Shown one piece after another: positions 25,139 through 34,341 of a stretch of DNA of 64,000 nt. This DNA comes from Pseudogracilibacillus sp037071985 (GTDB taxonomy: Bacteria; Bacillota; Bacilli; Bacillales; Amphibacillaceae). Under the pieces are notes generated by a model. The model saw only the letters and a list, made by a program, of their open reading frames with translations. It was not told the origin of the DNA and made no database searches. How positions within the stretch are numbered: the first letter of the stretch is position 1; each line of letters starts with the position of its first letter. The translations under genes were made by a program, and so were the position numbers. The stretch lies in assembly GCF_037071985.1 (NCBI RefSeq), contig NZ_JAXHDF010000008.1, forward strand, positions 171,979-235,978, in the 5' to 3' direction.

Positions 25139-27295
25139 TTAATTTGCCTCCTTCGTCGGATACTGTATTCTGGAGTGAAAAATACCTTTTAGTGCTTCAC
25201 AAACTGTTTCCCGTATAATATGCAACTCTTCAATCGTGATCGGTGTATCATCTAGTTGGCCATCCATTAGTTTATTATTAACGATCGAGCTAACAATTTC
25301 TTCTATACGTTCAGGTGAAGGTTCTTTTAATGATCGAACTGCTGCTTCCGCCGAATCACAAATAGAGATAATTGCTCCTTCTCTAGTAGATGGCTTTGGT
25401 CCAGGATAACGAAAATCTTCCTCTTTGACCTCCTCATCTGTTTCTTTCGCTTTATGATAAAAATAACTTACTAGAGATGTGCCATGATGCTGCATAGCTA
25501 TATCAATTATTTCTTTAGGTAACTTGTGTTCTTTTAGCATATTTGCGCCTTCTGTTGCATGACTAATAATAATTTCAGCACTTTTTTTAGGTTCGATAAA
25601 ATCATGTGGATTACGAATCGCAACTTGATTTTCAATAAAATAATGAGGTTTTTGAGTTTTTCCTATATCGTGATAATATGACCCTACACGAGCAAGTAAT
25701 CCATTAGCGCCAATTGCTTCACAAGCAGATTCACTTAGATTAGCGACCATCACTGAGTGGTGATATGTTCCCGGCGCTTCAGTTAATAATTTGCGTAGAA
25801 GGGGTTGATTTGGATTTGCCAAAGCAAGTAATTTTCCATCTGAAAGTATCCCTAAACCAGTCTCAAAAAATGGTAATAGACCAATTGTCAATACCGCAGA
25901 TAAAACAGCAGCCCCAATTCCAAAAGCGGAATGAATTAGCAAACTGACTAATTCAAATTTTTCAAATGAAAGTAATATATACATGGAAATAGTCATAATA
26001 TTTATTATAGCCATTCCAAATGCTGCCCGTATTATCGTACCTCTATCTTTAATATTCGTTAAAAAAACAATGCCTGCCATTTGAAAAAAGAAAAAGTATA
26101 GTCCTGCTTCTACATTTAACGTACCAGGTATTTCTCCATTAAATATAATACTTCCTAGGATAGAATAGACAATAGAAAAAACAATACTGATTCGTTCATA
26201 AATAAGTATTTTTAAGAGCATGACCCCTGTAGCAATCGGGACCAATAAGTATAACTGGTTAAGCTGATCTGTGTATAAGCTGACAATTTTCATCAACGCT
26301 ATTAAAATGATACTAATTAAAATAACAGCTGATATTTTTCCTTTATCTAATTCTTCACGTCTATATAATCGATTTAATTCATACCCGATTAAACCGACGA
26401 TCATAATTATGAATACAGTCAACCCAATTCCTGGATAGATGCTTTTTTGTTTATTTAATAAACCTACAAGTTTTAAATCTTCAAATATTTCATTCGTAAT
26501 AATTTGCCCTTCACGTACAATAATATCCCCGCTTCTAATAATAACCGGTTCAACGTTACTAGCAGCTTCTTTTCTTGCTTCCATTGTTTTTTCCACATCA
26601 AAGAACGAATTTTCGACTATTGCAAAATCTATAAGTTCTTCCAACGTTTCTTTAACATCTGCTTGTAATGTTGAGTATTTAATAACCGAACTGACTTCTT
26701 CTTTTGCACCTTGAATATTTTCAATACGTACCCCACTGTTCAGAACTTTTTTAGTTGCTTTTAAAAATACTTCCTTTCCATGAGTACGTTCTTTTTCTTC
26801 TAGTTGAATTAAGTGCATAAAAACAATATCGTCGACTTTATCAGTAATTTCAGATGACAAGATTTCTTGTAATTGATAAACGATTTCTTCATAAGTTAGT
26901 TGTTCTACTGGTTCTTCGTCTTCCTTGTCATTTTTGCCTTTTTTTACTTTTGGCTCGTTTGTCAGAGTGTCTACAGCATCAAATATTTCATTTAAATAAT
27001 TAAGCTGTTCCTCCGTTATTTCTTCTAATATCGTATAGCGATCCCCAACCGATAAGACCGTTTCACGCATTTTCCGCTCCGTTTCCACTTCATTCTCCAT
27101 TGTAATCGGAGATCGAATTGTTTCTTTTGCACGATCAAATCGCTCTACATCGTACGTTTGCGAGTAAACATTATTCATCGTTATAAAAAAGAAAAAGACA
27201 CCTAAAATGAAGATAGGCAAAAATACAGCAACCCATTTAGATTTATGGTTAAAAATTGAAAATATTTTATTTAAAACTTTCTTCACTACATCCAC
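25139..27295 (-). CDS. pgpH: Cyclic-di-AMP phosphodiesterase PgpH (7TM-HD)
   Basis: 718-residue membrane protein that hydrolyses the second messenger c-di-AMP, affecting potassium and wall homeostasis. One N-terminal helix (about 17-39) precedes a long extracytoplasmic 7TM-HE domain (to about 280) and seven transmembrane helices (about 285-480). The cytosolic HD domain carries HHSVMVANLSESACEAIG, then SYYHDIGKTQKPHYF and ISHATEGANML, with the metal-binding His and Asp residues. The start is GTG at 27295. Located between phoH and ybeY as in B. subtilis yqfF. Confidence 0.94.
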   Translation of the reverse strand: MDVVKKVLNKIFSIFNHKSKWVAVFLPIFILGVFFFFITMNNVYSQTYDVERFDRAKETIRSPITMENEVETERKMRETVLSVGDRYTILEEITEEQLNYLNEIFDAVDTLTNEPKVKKGKNDKEDEEPVEQLTYEEIVYQLQEILSSEITDKVDDIVFMHLIQLEEKERTHGKEVFLKATKKVLNSGVRIENIQGAKEEVSSVIKYSTLQADVKETLEELIDFAIVENSFFDVEKTMEARKEAASNVEPVIIRSGDIIVREGQIITNEIFEDLKLVGLLNKQKSIYPGIGLTVFIIMIVGLIGYELNRLYRREELDKGKISAVILISIILIALMKIVSLYTDQLNQLYLLVPIATGVMLLKILIYERISIVFSIVYSILGSIIFNGEIPGTLNVEAGLYFFFFQMAGIVFLTNIKDRGTIIRAAFGMAIINIMTISMYILLSFEKFELVSLLIHSAFGIGAAVLSAVLTIGLLPFFETGLGILSDGKLLALANPNQPLLRKLLTEAPGTYHHSVMVANLSESACEAIGANGLLARVGSYYHDIGKTQKPHYFIENQVAIRNPHDFIEPKKSAEIIISHATEGANMLKEHKLPKEIIDIAMQHHGTSLVSYFYHKAKETDEEVKEEDFRYPGPKPSTREGAIISICDSAEAAVRSLKEPSPERIEEIVSSIVNNKLMDGQLDDTPITIEELHIIRETVCEALKGIFHSRIQYPTKEAN

Positions 27296-27324
27296 CCCAA
27301 TTGCCGCCCTTTAATACCAGATGA

Positions 27325-28278
27325 TTAATTGTTATTTTCATAAGCGTGAATAATTTTTTGTACAAGCGGGTGACGAACAACATCTGATTCTTCTAAATAA
27401 ACAAATGCTATCTCTTTAACGCTTGTTAACAGCCTATTTGCAACCCTTAGTCCTGATTCAACACCTTTTGGCAAGTCTACCTGAGTAATATCTCCAGTAA
27501 TAATCATTTTTGAACCAAATCCTAATCGGGTTAGAAACATTTTCATCTGCGCCGGTGTTGTGTTTTGAGCTTCATCTAAAATAACAAAGGCATTATCTAA
27601 TGTTCTACCCCGCATATAAGCTAAAGGTGCAATTTCTATTATCTCTTTCTCAATTAATCGTGCAGCTTGATCTCTACCTAACACATCATTTAAAGCATCA
27701 TATAACGGCCTTAAATACGGATCGACTTTCTCTTTTAAATCGCCCGGTAAAAATCCTAAACTTTCTCCCGCCTCTACAGCCGGTCTTGTCAAGATAATCC
27801 GTTTTGTCTGGCCATCTTTTAATGCGTGTACAGCTTTAACAACTGCTAAATACGTTTTACCAGTTCCGGCTGGCCCAATTCCGAAAACTAAATCATGTTT
27901 TTGGATAGCATTAACATACGTTCGTTGACCTAACGTTTTAACACGGATAGACTTTCCGCTATGACTTTTAGTAATTTCATCTTCAAATAATGTTTCGAAT
28001 TGATTTATTTTTCCTTCTTTTGCAAGTTTTATAGCATATAATACGTCTCTTTCCGTAATTATAAGCCCTTTTTTAATGACATTCAATAAAGTATTTAAAA
28101 CAACTTCAACTAATTTAATATGCCGACCTGAAACTTGAATTTGTTCTCCTCGCGTTATAATTCTAACATCTAACTGCTCTTCAATTCGTTTAAGAAAATT
28201 ATCGTTATTCCCGAATAACTCTCTAGCCTCATTTGAATTATTTATTTGCAAGTCAATTTGTTCCAAGTTATCCTCCAT
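27325..28278 (-). CDS. phoH: PhoH-like ATPase
   Basis: 317-residue P-loop ATPase of the PhoH family, thought to act on RNA. The N-terminal 110 residues form a KH-like region (LKRIEEQLDVRIITRGEQIQVSG in part). Walker A reads GPAGTGKTYLAVVKAVHALK near residue 137, the Walker B-like VILDEAQNTTPAQMKMFLTRLG near residue 234, and TGDITQVDLP follows. It is co-directional with yqfD upstream and pgpH downstream, spacing under 30 bp. Confidence 0.94.
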   Translation of the reverse strand: MEDNLEQIDLQINNSNEARELFGNNDNFLKRIEEQLDVRIITRGEQIQVSGRHIKLVEVVLNTLLNVIKKGLIITERDVLYAIKLAKEGKINQFETLFEDEITKSHSGKSIRVKTLGQRTYVNAIQKHDLVFGIGPAGTGKTYLAVVKAVHALKDGQTKRIILTRPAVEAGESLGFLPGDLKEKVDPYLRPLYDALNDVLGRDQAARLIEKEIIEIAPLAYMRGRTLDNAFVILDEAQNTTPAQMKMFLTRLGFGSKMIITGDITQVDLPKGVESGLRVANRLLTSVKEIAFVYLEESDVVRHPLVQKIIHAYENNN

Positions 28279-28297
28279 TATTTAACTCCTTTTTGCA

Positions 28298-29518
28298 TTA
28301 ATCAATATTGATTATTTTTCCTATTGCAATATTTTCCAAAACGCTAATATATAAGTTCAGTTTAACTTTACCATTCTCTACTGATTCATGCAAAACATAA
28401 TATTTTATTATTTCGGAGTCTTTTCCAAGCTTTAATTGTAAGTCATTTTTAACGTGTTCAATCGCAATATTTTTCGCTTCTTCTTCACTTCTTACCTGAT
28501 TAAATGAGGCTTTATTATAAATTGTTTTCTCAGTGACCGAAAAAGGTAATTTCCATTTAATAAGGTATAAAGGATTATTTATTTTTTCTTCAAAAAATTG
28601 CTCATATGGAACCTCTTTAAAACCCCAAATTGGTAATTCTACATTCCCAATATTCAAGTAATACTTTTTGTGCTTATCACCTGTTAATTTCTCTTCGTGG
28701 TGATACATGGAACTGCTAACTGATATTTCATACCATGTAGTTGCATACACTTTTCCTTCAGCAGATATAATTATTTTATTGTTCGTTGGTATTTCTTCGT
28801 TTTCATCTTCTTCATCTGGATCTTCTTCTAGGGTTCCATTGACGAGTAAATCCCCTTTTTGTACGTAATCATTAATGGTTACTGCGGGCGAGCCTTTTTT
28901 AATAAACATTTTTTGTATGATACCATTTTTAGCTGCTATTAAATGCTGAGCAGGTAAAGGTTCCTCTTCTTTTACTATCAGCTTTTCAACTGCGTCTACC
29001 GTATAGGTTGTCCCCTTTTTTTCAATTCCTATATACAGTAATTCAGGTATTTTATGTAATATTTGTTGCTGTACAATATCTAAAGACTCCAAAGAATAGG
29101 ACCATGCTCCTTCATATAAACCGTAAGCAGCTAATTCTTTATTTAATTTATTTTCAATATCTTCTGTTACCCCATTTACTTCTACCTTCCATATAATATT
29201 TGATAGAAAAAATAGAATTGAAATCGATAGAACAATAGATATTACTAATTCTTTTCGATTCCATAATCGCTCAAGACGATTTAAATAACCACCTTTATTT
29301 ATTACTTCTATCGTGTAAGGAGATTGATCAGCAATTGCTTTTACTTTATTTAAATGGACAAGATATACCTTACCTAAACATTGTTTGTTATTAAGCTTTT
29401 TAACATTCCAAACAATGATATTTTGATCTGCACATAGCTGAAAAAAATATTCTGGTTGTTCTCCTTGAACTTGTACAGTAATATAACCTACAATATTCTT
29501 ACCTTGTACTCGTTTCAT
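28298..29518 (-). CDS. yqfD: Sporulation protein YqfD
   Basis: 406-residue membrane protein of the YqfD family, made in the mother cell in B. subtilis. The N-terminal domain (about 1-90) ends before one hydrophobic helix (residues 92-111, ELVISIVLSISILFFLSNII), followed by a large extracytoplasmic region including a beta-rich segment with GIIQKMFIKKGSPAVTINDYVQKGDLLV. Exact role unknown. It follows yqfC by 24 bp; the pair is SigE-controlled in B. subtilis. Confidence 0.9.
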   Translation of the reverse strand: MKRVQGKNIVGYITVQVQGEQPEYFFQLCADQNIIVWNVKKLNNKQCLGKVYLVHLNKVKAIADQSPYTIEVINKGGYLNRLERLWNRKELVISIVLSISILFFLSNIIWKVEVNGVTEDIENKLNKELAAYGLYEGAWSYSLESLDIVQQQILHKIPELLYIGIEKKGTTYTVDAVEKLIVKEEEPLPAQHLIAAKNGIIQKMFIKKGSPAVTINDYVQKGDLLVNGTLEEDPDEEDENEEIPTNNKIIISAEGKVYATTWYEISVSSSMYHHEEKLTGDKHKKYYLNIGNVELPIWGFKEVPYEQFFEEKINNPLYLIKWKLPFSVTEKTIYNKASFNQVRSEEEAKNIAIEHVKNDLQLKLGKDSEIIKYYVLHESVENGKVKLNLYISVLENIAIGKIINID

Positions 29519-29542
29519 ATATCCTCCCTCTTTGATTACTTT

Positions 29543-29818
29543 TTATGGTTGAAAACGGACCTCTTTAATAGAGCCTTCTAAAATTATCTCCCGTGGATAC
29601 ATCAGCTTAATCATTAACTGATTTCCCTCTATTTTGAGTGTTCCTTTTTCACATTGTAATGTAATTTCCGTTTCTGAAAAGGATAATAATTTGTACTGTT
29701 GTTCAATTGCAATACGATTGTCACCAGTAATTGTTACTGTTGGAAGAGACAATGTGTCAGAAGGTAGCGTTAATTGCTTATTGACAAAAGGTTTTATAAC
29801 TCTCTTCATATAACTCAC
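29543..29818 (-). CDS. yqfC: Sporulation protein YqfC
   Basis: 91-residue protein of the YqfC family: PFVNKQLTLPSDTLSLPTVTITGDNRIAIEQQ followed (in the second half) by a YabP-like motif GNQLMIKLMYPREIILEGSI. YabP/YqfC domains occur in spore-coat morphogenesis proteins. The start is GTG at 29818 with GGGGAG 9 bases upstream. A terminator before it (29911-29937) separates it from floA-yqfB, consistent with its own sporulation promoter. Confidence 0.9.
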   Translation of the reverse strand: MSYMKRVIKPFVNKQLTLPSDTLSLPTVTITGDNRIAIEQQYKLLSFSETEITLQCEKGTLKIEGNQLMIKLMYPREIILEGSIKEVRFQP

Positions 29819-29910
29819 TCAACATTTCTCCCCTCTTCATATAAATATGTTTGTAGGAAAAAGATAAGAACATGTTTATTAGAAACTTATTATTAAATTG
29901 TTACGTAAAA

Positions 29911-29937
29911 AAAACCATCTGATTTTCAGATGGTTTT
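29911..29937 (-). terminator. Terminator of the nfeD-floA-yqfB operon
   Basis: A perfect 12-bp stem AAAACCATCTGA/TCAGATGGTTTT (29926-29937 with 29911-29922) ends in a T-rich 3' side, 5 bases after the yqfB stop codon. Confidence 0.9.
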
Positions 29938-29941
29938 AAAA

Positions 29942-30466
29942 TTATCTTTGTTTTCTTTTCATAATAATATTTTGGTATGGATTTAGTGCCCTTGGTGGTC
30001 CTAAAACTTCTGCCATAATCACACTTTCAATTAGTCCTTTATGTGTTAATTTCTTATCCACATTAACGTTGACACGAACGTTACCCTCTTCCGTCCGCTG
30101 AGCTTCTACTTGTTTTTCAAGCCCAGACTGACGATACTTCGATTGTAAAGAATCGGACTCCAGGTCTTGGGAAGTTTGATATTGACTACGTAATCGATCA
30201 TACTGCTCTTGTACTTGTTCTTCGATTGATCTAGTTGATATTTCCGCTTCTCTTTCGATCTTCTTCCTTGCCTCATGAAGAGTTTCCCGTGCCTTTTCAT
30301 ATGTTTTAGTTTCTCTTACGTCTGGTACAGCAGGTTGGGGTCTCTCAGGTGTTCTGCTTTGCTTTTTTTCTTCCTGCTTACCTTTACTGAGAAAGTTAAT
30401 TATCGCTCCAACGATTATTATGATAATAAAGATGTTTCCAAATATAAAATCAAAGAAGCTTTCCAT
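29942..30466 (-). CDS. yqfB: YqfB-like membrane-anchored coiled-coil protein
   Basis: 174 residues. A single N-terminal hydrophobic segment (residues 5-27) is followed by a highly charged, Glu/Arg/Gln-rich region (30-130) with heptad character, probably a coiled coil, and a conserved-looking C-terminal block (LTHKGLIESVIMAEVLGPPRALNPY). No enzymatic motif. It is the third gene after nfeD and floA, matching B. subtilis yqfB by position, so a role at flotillin membrane assemblies is plausible but unproven. Confidence 0.75.
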   Translation of the reverse strand: MESFFDFIFGNIFIIIIIVGAIINFLSKGKQEEKKQSRTPERPQPAVPDVRETKTYEKARETLHEARKKIEREAEISTRSIEEQVQEQYDRLRSQYQTSQDLESDSLQSKYRQSGLEKQVEAQRTEEGNVRVNVNVDKKLTHKGLIESVIMAEVLGPPRALNPYQNIIMKRKQR

Positions 30467-30496
30467 TTTTAAGCCTCCTTATTATTGGCTTTTATC

Positions 30497-31510
30497 TTAT
30501 TTCTTTGTTTCATCTGTTCCTGGTTCGTGATGATCTTTCTTCGATACTTTTCCAATTGTGTCTCTCATATCTGTATCGGCATTTATGTTTTTATAATTTA
30601 AATAATCCATTACACCCATATTTCCTGAACGTAATGCTTCAGCTAACGCTTTTGGAACATCTGCTTCAGCTTCAACAACACGCGCACGCATTTCTTCGAC
30701 TTTCGCTGTCATTTCTTGTTCTAAAGCAACAGCCATCGCACGACGCTCTTCTGCTTTTGCTTGAGCGATATTCTTATCAGCTTGAGCTTGGTCAGTCTGT
30801 AACATTGCGCCAATATTTTTACCGATATCTACATCTGCAATATCGATGGACAATATTTCAAACGCTGTTCCCGAGTCTAATCCTTTAGCTAATACGGTAT
30901 GAGAAATAGAATCAGGATTTTCTAATACTTTCTTATGTGTTTCTGAACTACCGATTGTACTAACTACCCCTTCTCCAACACGGGCAATGACTGTTTCTTC
31001 TCCAGCTCCCCCAACAAGTCGGTCGATATTCGCACGGACGGTTATTCTAGCTAAAGCTTTTACCTCAATACCATCCATCGCGATACCTGCTATAAACGGA
31101 GTTTCAATCACTTTAGGGTTTACACTCATCTGAACTGCTTCTAATACGTTTCTTCCAGCAAGATCAATTGCTGCTCCACGTTCAAACGATAAATTGATGT
31201 TCGCTCGATGAGCTGCAATTAATGCATTTACTACTCTGTCCACATTACCACCGGCCAGATAGTGACTTTCCAGTTGATTCGTATTCACATCTAATCCAGC
31301 TTTATAAGCTTTAATTAAAGGATTAATAACACGTGAAGGAATAACACGACGTAATCGCATACCTACTAATGTAAATAATCCTACTTTTACACCAGCAGCC
31401 AAAGCACTAATCCACAGTGCAACTGGTACGAAAGTAAATAAAATAACGAGCGCAATTAAAATGAGCGCAATAATGATAATTGGAGCTACTTGAGTAAATC
31501 CTAAATCCAT
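30497..31510 (-). CDS. floA: Flotillin-like protein FloA
   Basis: 337-residue membrane scaffold of functional membrane microdomains. A hydrophobic N-terminal hairpin (about residues 5-55) is followed by an SPFH-like domain and a C-terminal helix-rich region full of Ala, Glu and Gln (AQADKNIAQAKAEERRAMAV) that mediates oligomerisation. It is 17 bp downstream of nfeD and upstream of yqfB; in B. subtilis this operon is SigW-controlled, but I could not identify a convincing SigW site upstream of nfeD here. Confidence 0.95.
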   Translation of the reverse strand: MDLGFTQVAPIIIIALILIALVILFTFVPVALWISALAAGVKVGLFTLVGMRLRRVIPSRVINPLIKAYKAGLDVNTNQLESHYLAGGNVDRVVNALIAAHRANINLSFERGAAIDLAGRNVLEAVQMSVNPKVIETPFIAGIAMDGIEVKALARITVRANIDRLVGGAGEETVIARVGEGVVSTIGSSETHKKVLENPDSISHTVLAKGLDSGTAFEILSIDIADVDIGKNIGAMLQTDQAQADKNIAQAKAEERRAMAVALEQEMTAKVEEMRARVVEAEADVPKALAEALRSGNMGVMDYLNYKNINADTDMRDTIGKVSKKDHHEPGTDETKK

Positions 31511-31527
31511 ATTTATTTCCTCCTAGT

Positions 31528-32859
31528 TTAATTAATTTCTCTAACTACTACTCGCATGCCTTCTACTTGAACAATCATAACATGTTTATCTTTTTCTACA
31601 AAGCCTCCTTCAGAAACGACATCAATTCGTTCTTCATTGAAAACTGCTGTTCCTGCTGGGCGAAGTGGTGTTGCAGTTATTCCTTCTTTCCCTACTAATT
31701 CTGGACGTTCTGCAATCGAAATATAACCTAAATCAGAAGTAGTACGATCTCGTAAAATAATCTTTTTAAATATACCGCGCTCTGTTCCAACCCATTTAAA
31801 TAAGATAACAAATGCTATAATCGCAACGATAAATGCTATTGATATACTTAATGACATATGGCCTATATCATAACCAGCTAAAAACAAAGCACCAATAATC
31901 GCTCCTACTCCAAGTAATCCTAAAATACCACCTGCCACAAAAAACTCCAAAATGATTAAAATTATTCCCATGACGAGTAAGATAATTGCTTCCATTCCGG
32001 CAAGCCCGGCAATTATATGCCCGTAAAAAAATAACATTAGTGCAACAAGTCCCATTGTACCTGGTACTCCAAAACCTGGGGAATATAATTCTACAATAAG
32101 CCCTAAACTGGCAACTGATAATAAAATAGGAATCACGATTGGATTTGTTACAAAGCGTGCAACTTCTTCTACAAATGTTGTTTCTGTTTCAACAACTGTA
32201 GCATCTGTTAAATTTAATTCATGTAATAGTTCCACACGATTTTGCACAATACCCTCTGCATAACCTACTTCTAAAGCATCAGTCGGAGTTAATGTTAAAA
32301 ATGCTCCCTTTGGTGCACCATATTCAGGTAAATCAATCGATGAATCAGCCATCGCGACGGCATACTGCGGATCTCTTCCTTTAGATTCAGCGGCACTTTT
32401 CATGGCTGCAATCCATGCCGATTGAGCTTTTTCATCTGCTGCATTTCCATCACCCGTAATCACTCCGCTAGCTCCCATTGTCGCATTCGGATTCATGTAA
32501 ATAGTATCTGAATTTAAAGCAATATAGGATCCTGCTGATAATGCTTCATTTACGATGTAAGCAGTTGTAGGAATGTCCAGCGATTGTAATAACTTACCAA
32601 TCTGACCTGCAGAATCTACACGTCCTCCAGGAGTATCGACTTCAAAAATAATATGATTTGCCCCTGCTTCAATAGCTTCATTAGTAGAACGGGTTAAAAA
32701 TGCTTCTAACCCTCTTTCCACCTCTTTTTCAATTGGTATAATATAAACTAATTTATTCTCGCCATTAGCCTGACTTTTATCTAAGGTAGGGTTAAAAGAC
32801 AAGGAGAGAAGTAGGAAGAAAGTTAAAAATAACCAAGTTGTTTTACCATATTTGGACAA
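31528..32859 (-). CDS. nfeD: NfeD family membrane serine protease
   Basis: 443-residue long-form NfeD (B. subtilis YqeZ/NfeDB). A signal-like segment at residues 8-24 is followed by a ClpP-class protease domain (about 35-225) with DTPGGRVDSAG and the probable nucleophile Ser in NEALSAGSYIALNSDTI. Four or five transmembrane helices (235-370) and a C-terminal OB-fold NfeD domain (PELVGKEGITATPLRPAG) complete it. The start is TTG at 32859 after AGGTGGTG. It is the first gene of the floA operon and probably processes or partners flotillin. Confidence 0.93.
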   Translation of the reverse strand: MSKYGKTTWLFLTFFLLLSLSFNPTLDKSQANGENKLVYIIPIEKEVERGLEAFLTRSTNEAIEAGANHIIFEVDTPGGRVDSAGQIGKLLQSLDIPTTAYIVNEALSAGSYIALNSDTIYMNPNATMGASGVITGDGNAADEKAQSAWIAAMKSAAESKGRDPQYAVAMADSSIDLPEYGAPKGAFLTLTPTDALEVGYAEGIVQNRVELLHELNLTDATVVETETTFVEEVARFVTNPIVIPILLSVASLGLIVELYSPGFGVPGTMGLVALMLFFYGHIIAGLAGMEAIILLVMGIILIILEFFVAGGILGLLGVGAIIGALFLAGYDIGHMSLSISIAFIVAIIAFVILFKWVGTERGIFKKIILRDRTTSDLGYISIAERPELVGKEGITATPLRPAGTAVFNEERIDVVSEGGFVEKDKHVMIVQVEGMRVVVREIN

Positions 32860-33076
32860 AGTTTATCACCACCTATTTTGTCCTATATACCATTCATAGT
32901 AGTAACTTCATCGTACCATATTTCATGCTCTGAATCATTAAATATATCGTTAAATGGTGTTAAAAACTTCGTTGTACATTCATGGATAGTTTATTAGGCT
33001 CTCTGCCAAATGTGGTGGTGTATACAGAAGTAGTTGAAAAGGATAAATTTTTTATAGGAAATTATGAGTGGACTCC

Positions 33077-33191
33077 GCAACTCAAATATGTTTCGCTTTC
33101 CGTGGGCGAGTGTCAAGCCTCCTCGGGCGTTGCCCTGTGGGGTCTCGCCGATCTCTTTCTTCCCACTGGAGTCTACACATATTTGGGTTGC
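33077..33191 (-). repeat. Dispersed inverted repeat, copy C (115 bp)
   Basis: Left end GCAACTCAAATATG (33077-33090) and right end CATATTTGGGTTGC (33178-33191) are inverted with one mismatch. Internal blocks CTTTCCGTGGGCGAG, CCTCCTCGGGC and GTGGGGTCTC match the reverse complement of copy A at 46085, so it is in the opposite orientation. Confidence 0.85.
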
Positions 33192-33491
33192 TAATTATTG
33201 AATTACCCTAGTTGTAAGACATCATTTTTCATCTACTTCTGTATTTCCGCTTTCTCTTTTTGCTTTTCCTTTTCTTAAATTATAGACCTAATCGCTTGTC
33301 TCAATAGTATCTTTTTACGTAGTCTTTCAAAGCGTTAATGCCATATGACATACGTTTAATCACTTTTGTTGTGTTATTAACACCTCAATATATCCGTTGT
33401 ATTTAATATCTCTGTTTGTCAGTTCTTAAATGTCTTTACCACTCAATTAAAACTTCAAATACTGCTCTTATCTACCATGGATAGGAAAAAT

Positions 33492-33529
33492 AAAAAGATC
33501 CTTCCACACAAATTAGATGGTGAAGGATC
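33492..33529 (-). terminator. Terminator after yqeY
   Basis: An 8-bp stem GATCCTTC/GAAGGATC (33522-33529 with 33497-33504) is followed on the minus strand by five T residues, 27 bases after the yqeY stop. Confidence 0.8.
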
Positions 33530-33556
33530 ATTTTATAGAACTGATTGCCTATTAAG

Positions 33557-34003
33557 TTACTGTAAATGTTTTTGGACGAGTTTTTGCACGAATGCCCCGT
33601 CAGCTTTCCCTTTGACTTTCGGCATTATTGCACCCATAACTTTGCCAAAATCTTTTTTAGAATTAGCGTTAACTTCATTAATTGTATCTAATACAATGTC
33701 TTCTATCTCTTCTTCAGATAGTTGTTTTGGCATATATACTTGAAGTATTTCAATCTCTTTTTCTATTTTTTCAACGAGATCATCGCGACCTGCGTTTGTA
33801 AATTCTTTAAGAGAATCGTTTCGCTGCTTTAATTCCCTAGACAGTATCGTCAGTTCATCTTCTTCTTTTAACGTATCTACCCCGAGATGGATTGCTTCAT
33901 TTTGCAGGGAAGCTTTAACCATGCGAATAACACTGAGCTTTTCTTTGTCCTTATCTCTCATAGCTTGTTTCATATCATCGTTTAACTGGTTTAATAATGA
34001 CAT
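33557..34003 (-). CDS. yqeY: GatB/YqeY domain protein
   Basis: 148-residue protein related to the tRNA-binding tail of the GatB amidotransferase subunit; exact role unknown, possibly tRNA-linked. Typical segments: LNDDMKQAMRDKDKEKLSVIRM near the start and DFGKVMGAIMPKVKGKADG near the end. An upstream GTG at 34012 is part of the AGAAGGTG ribosome site, so the ATG at 34003 is the start and restores the usual family length. Co-transcribed with rpsU. Confidence 0.92.
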   Translation of the reverse strand: MSLLNQLNDDMKQAMRDKDKEKLSVIRMVKASLQNEAIHLGVDTLKEEDELTILSRELKQRNDSLKEFTNAGRDDLVEKIEKEIEILQVYMPKQLSEEEIEDIVLDTINEVNANSKKDFGKVMGAIMPKVKGKADGAFVQKLVQKHLQ

Positions 34004-34017
34004 CTCGTGCACCTTCT

Positions 34018-34200
34018 TTAGTATTTACGTTTACGTGCTCTTGCGGCTTCAGACTTCTTCTTACGACGTACGCTAGGTTTCTCATAATATTCACGTTTAC
34101 GATATTCTGATAGTGTACCACTTTTAGAAACGCTACGTTTAAAACGACGAAGTGCGTCTTCTATAGATTCATTTTTTCGAATTCGAGTTGTATTCGGCAT
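34018..34200 (-). CDS. rpsU: 30S ribosomal protein S21 (bS21)
   Basis: 60-residue, very basic small-subunit protein. It matches the S21 core: VRKNES-like RIRKNESIEDALRRFKRSV, then EYYEKPSVRRKKKSEAARAR. A few extra N-terminal residues compared with the 57-residue B. subtilis form. It lies 14 bp upstream of yqeY in the conserved rpsU-yqeY pair. Confidence 0.97.
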   Translation of the reverse strand: MPNTTRIRKNESIEDALRRFKRSVSKSGTLSEYRKREYYEKPSVRRKKKSEAARARKRKY

Positions 34201-34341
34201 ACTAATTTCCCTCCCTCCGGAGTATAAAACAATATTAGATAGACATACATACGTGTTCTTAAAATATGCCTGTTACAATTATATTATAAGGTTTAGAATG
34301 GGTCAACATCTATTATTCGTTATTACATTCATTTCAATAGG

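Larger units (their letters stand above)
32860..33556. other. Gene-free gap with dispersed repeat copy C
   Basis: About 700 bp between nfeD and yqeY. It holds repeat copy C (33077-33191) and the yqeY terminator (33492-33529). The rest is A+T-rich with no credible coding frame; a 70-codon plus-strand frame at 32982 is mostly repeat sequence. Confidence 0.75.

Noticed and set aside
32860..32960. SigW promoter for nfeD-floA-yqfB
   Set aside because: A TGAAA-like element is present, but no CGTA -10 at proper spacing was found; regulation by SigW stays a homology-based guess.
32982..33194. 70-codon plus-strand frame between nfeD and yqeY
   Set aside because: It is mostly dispersed repeat copy C, has no ribosome site and no recognisable protein features.
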